NCBI GenBank assembly: GCA_021203585.1
Contig: JAJQAW010000193.1
Coordinates: 1-7,436 of the forward strand
Direction of reading: 5' to 3'
DNA: 7,436 bases
Source of the DNA: Rikenellaceae bacterium
Lineage (GTDB): Bacteria; Bacteroidota; Bacteroidia; Bacteroidales; Rikenellaceae
The notes under the pieces are model-generated. The model was not told the DNA's origin, searched no databases, and was given only the letters and a program-made list of their open reading frames with translations. Made by a program: the position numbers and the translations under genes. Position 1 is the first letter of the stretch, and every line of letters begins with the position of its first letter. Positions 1 to 5,353 of the stretch are shown one piece after another.

Positions 1-2172
1 TCGGTCTTCCGCTCCTACCCAGCCCCCGGCCACCAATTTAGGCGTAACGCCGATGAACCAACCGTCCGAATTATACTGGGAAGTGCCGGTTTTTCCCCCG
101 ATATCTCCATCTTCGGGGCCTTTCAGATGGTACATCCAATTGATGCGTGCGGCCGTTCCGTGGGTGACCACATTCTTCAGCATATTCAACATGGTAAAAG
201 CGGTCTGCGCGCTGATGGCATCCGTCGATTGCGGAGTAAAGGTGGATAATAAATTGCCCTGCCGGTCTTCGATGCGGGTAACGAACAGCGGTTCGGTATG
301 AACTCCCTGATTGGCATAGGTGGCATACGCCCCCACCATCTCGAACAGCGATACGTCGGCCGACCCCAGACACAGGGCAGGCACGGGATCGATGTAAGAA
401 CGAATGCCCAGTTTATGGATATAATCCGCCACCGGCTGCGCTTGCTTGGCCTGCTTCATGATCCAGGCCGAATAATTATTCCGACTCTGCTGTAGACCCC
501 ATTGAAGCGGATGGTATTCGTAGTCGTAGTTATATCCCCCGGCCTCTTTGGGCGTCCACGGTTCCTGGTTAAATGTTTCGAGGGTAACCGGCGCATTAAA
601 CACAGGATGACAGGGAGAAAACCCCAGGTGATCGATCGCAAAAGTGTAAATAAAAGGTTTGATGGTAGAGCCGACCTGCCGCTTTCCCTGCTTGACCATA
701 TCGTATTTGAAGTAACGGAAATCCGGTCCGCCCACATAGGCTTTGACATATCCGGTCAGCGGGTCCATCGCCATAAACGATGCACGCAATAAGGATTTAT
801 AATGCAGAATAGAATCCATAGGGGTCATCAGGGTATCGATTTCGCCGTTGTAGGTAAAAATTCGCATCTGCATTTTCTCCTGATCGAAAACCCTGCGGAT
901 GTCCGCATCGGAAGCTCCCGTTTTTTTCAGTTCCCGGTACCAGTCCGAATTTTTCATCGCCTGGACTTTGATCGTTTCGATCTGCTCGGCCGTAACATTG
1001 CGGAAAATCCGGTTATCCGATTTGATCTGTTGATTCATCTGGGGTTGAAGCGTGGTTTTCAGATGCTCGAACAGCGCCTCTTCCGCATATTTTTGCATGG
1101 AAGCATTGATGGTGGTATAAATTTTCAACCCATCTTTATAGAGGTGGTATTCCGTGCCGTCGGCTTTTCGATTTTTATGGGTCCAGCCGTAAATCGGATT
1201 TTCATCCCACATTTTTGCCGCCTGCTGGTAATCCCAATCGTTGGCGTAACTGCTTCGTTTGGGACGTTCGGCGGTCATGGTGAGGCGGAGCATTTCCCGG
1301 AAATAGGTACCGGTACCGGTGTTGTGATCAATCGGATTATAATCCAGCGGGTCCTCCAATTGTTTCAATGAATCGCGCTGCTGCACGGTGATGAAGCCAT
1401 TCTCACTCATCCGGTCAATCACTGTATTGCGCCGCAGGCGGGCATTATCCGGATTCAAGCGGGGACTGTAACGGGTCGGAGCATTGACCACACCCACCAA
1501 CATGGCCGCTTCCTCGATGGAAAGTTCCTCGGGAAGTTTATTGTAAAAGGTTCGCGCCGCCGATTTGATACCGTAGGCGTTGCTTCCGAACTCCACCGTA
1601 TTGAGGTACATCGCAATGATTTCATCCTTCGTATAGTTGTACTCCAGACCGACGGCAGTTATCCATTCTTTGAGTTTGGATGTGAAGAGCCGAAAAGCTT
1701 CCTGCTTCTCATTCCGGGTTTCATACAGGTTCTTGGCCAATTGCTGCGTGATGGTACTTCCCCCCCCTTGTTTTTGTCCCAGCAGTACGGTTTTAAATCC
1801 GACCCGGGCCAGGGAGACGAAATCGATCCCCGAATGGGTATAGAAACGGGCGTCTTCCGTAGCGACCAAAGCCGCTACCAGATTGGGTGAGAGTTCTTCG
1901 TAGGTAGTATAGGAACGGTTTTGCAAGAAAAAACTGCCGATCATCTCCCCGTCTTCGGAATAGACTTCGGTAGCCAGGTTGCTTTTCGGGTTTTCCAGAT
2001 CCTCGAACGTGGGAAGTTTTCCGAAGGTACCCAGCACGGTCAGTCCCACCAGCAGCAGCAAAAGCGCTACCGGAGCCACGACCACAATCCAAAACCACAT
2101 CAGAAAACGTTTACTGTTCAACGTTTTGGAAATTTTTTTCGGTTCTATTTTTTTCTTGACCTGTTTTGCCAT
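1..2172 (-). CDS. Class A penicillin-binding protein, PBP1A type (C-terminus cut by window edge)
   Basis: This is a bifunctional peptidoglycan synthase: a glycosyltransferase that polymerises lipid II and a transpeptidase that cross-links stem peptides, anchored in the inner membrane with its catalytic domains in the periplasm. The frame is open from ATG 2172 to the window edge, 724 codons. A basic N-terminus is followed by one membrane segment at about residues 23-49. The glycosyltransferase (family GT51) covers about 65-245, with EDARFYTHSG holding catalytic Glu106, GGGSTITQQLAKN at 136-148, and further motifs KLKEW and EFGSNAYGI. The transpeptidase shows all three motifs: STIK with nucleophile Ser502, SRN at 563-565, and KTGT at 694-697. 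STIK has Ile where STFK is common, a mild change. Family members run to about 770-800 residues, so some tens of residues lie outside. The gene appears to have its own promoter. All catalytic residues are present, so it should be active. Confidence 0.95.
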   Translation of the reverse strand, partial: MAKQVKKKIEPKKISKTLNSKRFLMWFWIVVVAPVALLLLLVGLTVLGTFGKLPTFEDLENPKSNLATEVYSEDGEMIGSFFLQNRSYTTYEELSPNLVAALVATEDARFYTHSGIDFVSLARVGFKTVLLGQKQGGGSTITQQLAKNLYETRNEKQEAFRLFTSKLKEWITAVGLEYNYTKDEIIAMYLNTVEFGSNAYGIKSAARTFYNKLPEELSIEEAAMLVGVVNAPTRYSPRLNPDNARLRRNTVIDRMSENGFITVQQRDSLKQLEDPLDYNPIDHNTGTGTYFREMLRLTMTAERPKRSSYANDWDYQQAAKMWDENPIYGWTHKNRKADGTEYHLYKDGLKIYTTINASMQKYAEEALFEHLKTTLQPQMNQQIKSDNRIFRNVTAEQIETIKVQAMKNSDWYRELKKTGASDADIRRVFDQEKMQMRIFTYNGEIDTLMTPMDSILHYKSLLRASFMAMDPLTGYVKAYVGGPDFRYFKYDMVKQGKRQVGSTIKPFIYTFAIDHLGFSPCHPVFNAPVTLETFNQEPWTPKEAGGYNYDYEYHPLQWGLQQSRNNYSAWIMKQAKQAQPVADYIHKLGIRSYIDPVPALCLGSADVSLFEMVGAYATYANQGVHTEPLFVTRIEDRQGNLLSTFTPQSTDAISAQTAFTMLNMLKNVVTHGTAARINWMYHLKGPEDGDIGGKTGTSQYNSDGWFIGVTPKLVAGGWVGAEDR

Positions 2173-2383
2173 GGAATTGAGTTTAATCTCACAAATTTAA
2201 TACAATTTCCCGGATTATATAAACGGTTTACTGATAACGCTTTGCAAGCCATTAAAAGTATGCGGGCCGGAACGGAATCCCGGTTTTGTCCGCTGCTGAT
2301 TGGATGGCGCTGTTTCGGTGTTTAGTCCTGCGGGAGCCCTGTTCCGGTTTCATTTCTTCCGCCCGGACGATTCCAAGCAAACT
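2173..2383. other. Intergenic stretch before the PBP gene
   Basis: Apart from the PBP promoter and the small inverted repeat at 2220-2230, I see no coding signal, no RNA gene and no convincing terminator in these 211 bases. Open frames here on the plus strand have biased, low-complexity translations and no start context, so they were not called. A terminator for the minus-strand operon would be expected here, but no stem with a T-tract could be found. Confidence 0.5.
2192..2199 (-). promoter_or_regulatory. Bacteroidota -7 promoter element for the PBP gene
   Basis: On the minus strand the bases read TAAATTTG, an exact match to the Bacteroidota -7 consensus TAnnTTTG. The element ends 19 nt before the PBP start codon, giving a leader of roughly 15 nt with no Shine-Dalgarno sequence. 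The expected -33 TTG is not clear: the best candidate is GTTT at 2224-2221, inside a small inverted repeat TAAACCGTTTA (2230-2220). Confidence 0.55.
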
Positions 2384-2571
2384 TTATGCCCGCTGTCGCG
2401 CTGCGTGGTTGAAATTAAGATCCGGAAAAACCGACTCCATTCCCTCGATGGAACGTAGACCGTACAACTCGGCAAAATACCATCCTCCATTTTTACCTCC
2501 ATACGAACCCGGTCGTTCTGACCGAAACCCGTCTCATACTTGGTCCCATCCGATAGAAAGCGGTCACTCAT
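2384..2571 (-). pseudogene. Small gene of unknown function, about 62 codons, apparently broken by a one-base deletion
   Basis: No family is recognised. From ATG 2571, 25 nt after the methyltransferase stop, the frame begins MSDRFLSDGTKYETGFGQ and is protein-like to about residue 27. After a five-A run (2490-2494 as T on the plus strand) that frame becomes rich in Ser, Arg and Cys and looks like a shadow. The frame one base earlier instead reads WYFAELYGLRSIEGMESV and then FPDLNFNHAARQRA, stopping at TAA 2386-2384. Adding one A to the run joins the halves into a 62-residue acidic/aromatic cytoplasmic-type protein without signal peptide or membrane segment. As written, the uninterrupted frame would be a 73-residue protein ending at 2350. 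The position suggests it is the last gene of the minus-strand operon. The frameshift could be a real lesion, a sequencing or assembly error, or programmed slippage; that the gene is real is itself an inference from how the frames read. Confidence 0.45.
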
Positions 2572-2596
2572 TTCTCAAAACACGTACCGGGCTATT

Positions 2597-3475
2597 TTAA
2601 AAGACTCCCCGGTAATACACCCCCAAGGGCAGCGCTTTTTCCGAGCGGTCCGAAAGATACAATTCGCCGAATTGCTCCGACTGCACCGGCCCGAATAACT
2701 GCCGCACGGCCGTACGGGCCAACAAAGCCGAAAAGCCCATCGAATAGAGGTTGAGCACCACAAATCCGCCCGGCGCCAGAAGCCGAGCGCATTCGGTGAG
2801 CAATTCGTTGATATGCTGTTCCAGCACCCATTTCTCTCCGTCCGGACCGCGGCCGTAGGCCGGCGGGTCGAGAATAATGCCCGCATAGGTACGGCCTCTT
2901 TTCCTTTCGCGCCGAACAAATTTCATCGCATCCTCGACCACCCACCGAATGTGGTTCAATCCGGAAGCTTCCATATTTTCCCGCGACCAACTGATGACCT
3001 GTTTCACCGAATCCACATGAGTGACCTCCGCCCCGGCGCTCCGCGCGGCCAGTGAGGCTCCTCCCGTATAGGCAAACAGATTGAGCACGTTGGCGCCCGC
3101 TCCCTGTTGCTGTACCCGATCGTAAATCCAGTCCCAGTTTTCGGCCTGTTCCGGAAAAACTCCGACATGTTTAAAAGCGGTTAATCCCAGCCGCAGCCGT
3201 AGTTTCATTCCCCGGTACCGGTAGCCGATAAACCACTGTTGCGGCATTCCCTGTCGAAGCATCCATTCTCCCCGGTCTTCATTTTTGCGGTCTTTTTTGA
3301 AGGCGGCCCCGGCCATCTGCTCCCACTGGGTTTCCGGCAGAGATTTGTTCCAAATCGCTTGCGGTTCCGGACGGGAGAGCACATAGGCTCCGAAACGTTC
3401 CAATTTCTCAAAATTTCCACTGTCGATCAGCTCATAGTCCTGCCAGTGAAAGGGTATCAATAATTCGGATTTCAT
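2597..3475 (-). CDS. Class I SAM-dependent methyltransferase, RlmI/RlmK-like (COG1092 type)
   Basis: This cytoplasmic methyltransferase of 292 residues probably acts on rRNA. The Rossmann SAM-binding fold is visible: motif I NVLNLFAYTGGAS at 129-141, acidic Asp155 after the next strand (THVDSVKQ), Glu181-Asp182 near the adenine-binding position, and the motif IV signature ILDPPAYGRGP with Asp203-Pro204-Pro205. The FxYTGG plus DPPxxG pair is characteristic of the RlmI/RlmK group. E. coli RlmI has about 396 residues with an N-terminal PUA RNA-binding domain; this protein has only about 100 residues before the core and no recognisable PUA domain, so substrate and target base cannot be assigned. 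The catalytic Cys of classical m5C enzymes is not seen near motif IV, so I do not assert a C5-cytosine reaction. Its ATG overlaps the TGA of the preceding U32 gene (ATGA), implying co-transcription and coupled translation. Confidence 0.88.
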   Translation of the reverse strand: MKSELLIPFHWQDYELIDSGNFEKLERFGAYVLSRPEPQAIWNKSLPETQWEQMAGAAFKKDRKNEDRGEWMLRQGMPQQWFIGYRYRGMKLRLRLGLTAFKHVGVFPEQAENWDWIYDRVQQQGAGANVLNLFAYTGGASLAARSAGAEVTHVDSVKQVISWSRENMEASGLNHIRWVVEDAMKFVRRERKRGRTYAGIILDPPAYGRGPDGEKWVLEQHINELLTECARLLAPGGFVVLNLYSMGFSALLARTAVRQLFGPVQSEQFGELYLSDRSEKALPLGVYYRGVF

Positions 3476-4683
3476 GGGCGTTTTCCTTTATAAATGACCG
3501 CCATTTCGCAACGAGCACAGTCGAATTGCAATTCCAGTATATGGTTATTATTTTCCAAGTACATAGGACCCCGGTAAGCGCAGTTTTTTTCCTGTAGGCA
3601 GGTTCCCATTTCCCGCCGAAGACAATACCGTGACCGCATGACTTCCAGCCCGATATAATCCGTCCGCAATTCGACTCCCGGCTCGATATCCTTTACTCCG
3701 TGACGGCGGTAAAAGGCTTCGGCCTTCCGGTTGGTCACATTGGCCCGGTAATCGAGGCTCGTTTGCGGGAATCGAGCCGTAGCATCGGCAGGAGCGCGTT
3801 TTTCCCGCCAGTAATTTTTTTCCCGCCGCAGTTCCAAGGCCTCCAAGGTCTCCCGGCGAAGGCGGTTCAAGGCGGAAGCGGGTACAAATCGGGGAACATC
3901 CCATTTCAGATCGATCGTCCTGATACGGAAAATCGTCTCCCCGGTTTTGGCGATCTGCTGCCGGACGGCTTGCGCTGCCTGCTCGGGATGCCGCGCCGGC
4001 TCGAACCGTCCGTCCACGCTCTGCGCTACCCGGGTCCCTTCCGCATCCGAGATAAGGAGGGTTATTCGGTCTTCACGGATCCGGACGACTGCCTCCACGG
4101 CAAGGGTACGCCGGGTTTTACTCCGCTCCAACTGCTTGGCATAGAAGTGGTCATGGTTTCGGTAAATGCCGATGCCTGGAACGATCCCTTCCATGCTGTT
4201 CGGCCATACGGCCGCTCCTTCCGCCCGATTGATCCGTGTGCCGTGCAGCTGCCGATCCGACAGGAAACAAATCCCGTCTTCGTTGCTCAACGATTCGTCT
4301 TCCCGTTCGAGGGTGAAAAAATCCTTTCCTGTCCGGACGACCGTTCCAACGAACTGTCCGATCGATTTGGGGGTGTCGAAGGAAGAGACCTGATTTTGAG
4401 GACCGCTCAGGTAATATTCGGTAAAGCCGCGGGAGAAGGTTCTTTGCGGATCGGGTTCGAAATCGTAAACGGTCTGTCCGTCGCTGGAGCGAACTAGTTC
4501 TTTTTTGCCAGCAATGATCCGGTCGAGGGCTTTTCGGTAAAGTGCCACGCTATTGCCGAGGTAAGCGCCGTCTTTTAACCGGCCCTCGATTTTAAAGGAA
4601 TTCACCCCGGCATCGACCAACTCTTCCAGGCGTCCCGACAGATTCAGGTCCCGTACCGAAAGAAAATGCCGGACGGAGGCCAA
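3472..4683 (-). CDS. U32 family peptidase, C-terminal fragment (after in-frame TGA)
   Basis: This is the distal two thirds of the U32 gene, open from the codons after the TGA at 4695-4693 to the TGA at 3474-3472. The only nearby start for separate translation is TTG 4683, with no visible ribosome binding site, so independent expression is doubtful. The fragment is in the same frame as the N-terminal part. It begins with the conserved continuation of the barrel (FLSVRDLNLS, then NSFKIEGRLKDGAY), passes through a C-terminal region like the extension of the long YdcP/RlhA class (DUF3656/collagenase-like), and ends in a Cys-rich tail: RSRYCLRREMGTCLQ, then ENNNHILELQFDCARCEM. These cysteines may bind a metal or help complete a cluster. 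No further stop or frameshift is seen over 403 codons, so the interruption is either recent or not inactivating. Its stop overlaps the methyltransferase start. Confidence 0.85.
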   Translation of the reverse strand: MASVRHFLSVRDLNLSGRLEELVDAGVNSFKIEGRLKDGAYLGNSVALYRKALDRIIAGKKELVRSSDGQTVYDFEPDPQRTFSRGFTEYYLSGPQNQVSSFDTPKSIGQFVGTVVRTGKDFFTLEREDESLSNEDGICFLSDRQLHGTRINRAEGAAVWPNSMEGIVPGIGIYRNHDHFYAKQLERSKTRRTLAVEAVVRIREDRITLLISDAEGTRVAQSVDGRFEPARHPEQAAQAVRQQIAKTGETIFRIRTIDLKWDVPRFVPASALNRLRRETLEALELRREKNYWREKRAPADATARFPQTSLDYRANVTNRKAEAFYRRHGVKDIEPGVELRTDYIGLEVMRSRYCLRREMGTCLQEKNCAYRGPMYLENNNHILELQFDCARCEMAVIYKGKRP

Positions 4684-4692
4684 CGGACGGGA

Positions 4693-4695
4693 TCA
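4693..4695 (-). other. In-frame TGA interrupting the U32 gene
   Basis: The codon TGA sits between NLIGE and SRPLASVRHFLSVRDLN in one continuous frame; 5298 and 4683 are in the same phase, so no indel is involved. From memory of homologues, which read roughly YxLIDxxGxxL, then LLSLRDLN, the spacing is exactly that expected with one residue at the TGA, in a variable loop ten codons after the last Cys of the QPCR motif. A point mutation from CGA, GGA or TGG would create it. Without the TGA the gene is 608 codons long. Confidence 0.85.
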
Positions 4696-5298
4696 TTCTC
4701 CGATCAGGTTGTAATCCCACCGACAGGGTTGACTGCACTGGCCACGGTTACCGCTTTTCCCGCACAGGGCTTGGCTCAAGTAGCACTGTCCGCTATAACA
4801 TACACAGATCGCCCCGTGCACAAAGGCTTCCAGTTCGATGTCCGTCGCCCGGCGAATCTCCCGGATTTCATCCAGCGTAGCGGCCCGTTCCAGGATGATC
4901 CGGGAGAAACCCGCCTGCTGCAAAAAAGCGGCTTTTTCCACCGAATGGGTAAAGGTTTGCGTGGAAGCATGCAACGGAAGTGGAAGATCCGTCTGGGCCC
5001 GCGCCATATCCTGTACAATCAGGGCATCCAAACCCGCCTGCCAAGCTTCCCGGGCCAATCGAGCGGCTTCTTCCAGTTCCCGGTCGTACAATACGGTATT
5101 CAGGGCCAGGTAGACTTTCGCCCGGAAGCGGTGGGCATAATCGGCCCGCCGGCGGATATCTTCCAACGAATTCCCCGCAGCCGCCCGAGCCCCGAACTTC
5201 GGAGCGCCGATATAGACGGCATCGGCGCCGTAATCGATGGCGGTGATCCCATAAGCGGCATCTTTGGCCGGAGCAAGTAATTCCAGTCGGCGAATCAT
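4693..5298 (-). CDS. U32 family peptidase (YdcP/RlhA-like), N-terminal fragment up to in-frame TGA
   Basis: U32 proteins, once called collagenase-like peptidases, include RlhA (5-hydroxycytidine in 23S rRNA), TrhP (tRNA U34 hydroxylation) and UbiU/UbiV (ubiquinone hydroxylation), several with a [4Fe-4S] cluster. The long C-terminal extension in the next frame makes the RlhA-like class the best guess. From ATG 5298 the product starts MIRRLELLAPAKD, the usual family start, followed by GADAVYIGAPKFGARAAAG at about 24-42. The U32 signature EAFVHGAICVCYSGQCYLS lies at 157-175, then GNRGQCSQPC with Cys188 and Cys192; Cys165, Cys172 and Cys188 are the likely cluster ligands. An upstream ATG at 5325 is rejected because the promoter -7 element lies between the two. 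Translation stops at TGA codon 202, whereas the joined frame would give 608 residues, near the usual length. The fragment alone lacks half the barrel and is unlikely to be functional. Confidence 0.88.
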   Translation of the reverse strand: MIRRLELLAPAKDAAYGITAIDYGADAVYIGAPKFGARAAAGNSLEDIRRRADYAHRFRAKVYLALNTVLYDRELEEAARLAREAWQAGLDALIVQDMARAQTDLPLPLHASTQTFTHSVEKAAFLQQAGFSRIILERAATLDEIREIRRATDIELEAFVHGAICVCYSGQCYLSQALCGKSGNRGQCSQPCRWDYNLIGE

Positions 5299-5304
5299 AA
5301 TGGA

Positions 5305-5312
5305 CAAAGGTA
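5305..5312 (-). promoter_or_regulatory. Bacteroidota -7 element for the U32/methyltransferase operon
   Basis: On the minus strand the bases read TACCTTTG, matching TAnnTTTG exactly. Only six bases separate it from ATG 5298, so transcription would start at or within a few bases of the start codon, giving a leaderless or nearly leaderless mRNA. No clear -33 TTG is visible at the usual distance. The element fixes the start at 5298 rather than 5325, since a transcript from here would not contain the upstream ATG. Confidence 0.5.
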
Positions 5313-5325
5313 ATGGAAATTTCAC

Positions 5326-5333
5326 TACTTTTG
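5326..5333 (+). promoter_or_regulatory. Bacteroidota -7 element for the LtaS-like gene
   Basis: The plus strand reads TACTTTTG, matching TAnnTTTG exactly, 20 nt before ATG 5354. The leader would be about 15 nt and has no Shine-Dalgarno sequence. A -33 TTG is not evident. It lies 13 nt from the opposite-strand element at 5305-5312, so the two divergent promoters would compete for polymerase. Confidence 0.5.
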
Positions 5334-5353
5334 TCTTGCCTAAGACCTGACCT

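Noticed and set aside
802..1371. Plus-strand open frame of 189 codons opposite the PBP
   Set aside because: It is a shadow of the PBP sequence between and around its two catalytic domains. The Phe/Ile/Arg/His-rich translation shows no family.
2260..2290. Possible hairpin CCGG...CCGG as operon terminator
   Set aside because: The stem is only about 4 bp, and no T-tract follows on the minus strand.
2350..2571. The uninterrupted 73-codon reading of the small minus-strand gene
   Set aside because: After about residue 27 the frame loses protein-like character, while the neighbouring frame gains it exactly past the A run. The joined 62-residue reading is more credible.
3700..4497. Plus-strand open frame of 265 codons opposite the U32 C-terminal part
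   Set aside because: It is antisense to conserved U32 sequence. The translation is Pro/Arg/Gly rich with no recognisable motif and there is no promoter.
4670..4691. Direct repeat CGGACGG spaced 14 bases next to the in-frame TGA
   Set aside because: The loop has the family's expected length, so no duplication is needed to explain it. Seven-base repeats are common by chance in GC-rich coding DNA.
3472..4695. TGA reassigned to an amino acid throughout the genome
   Set aside because: The U32 gene ends at TGA exactly where the methyltransferase ATG overlaps it, so TGA works as a stop here. Only one internal TGA is seen in about 6.7 kb of coding sequence.
5299..5325. Longer U32 start at ATG 5325
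   Set aside because: It would add nine residues not typical of the family, and the -7 element at 5312-5305 lies downstream of that ATG.
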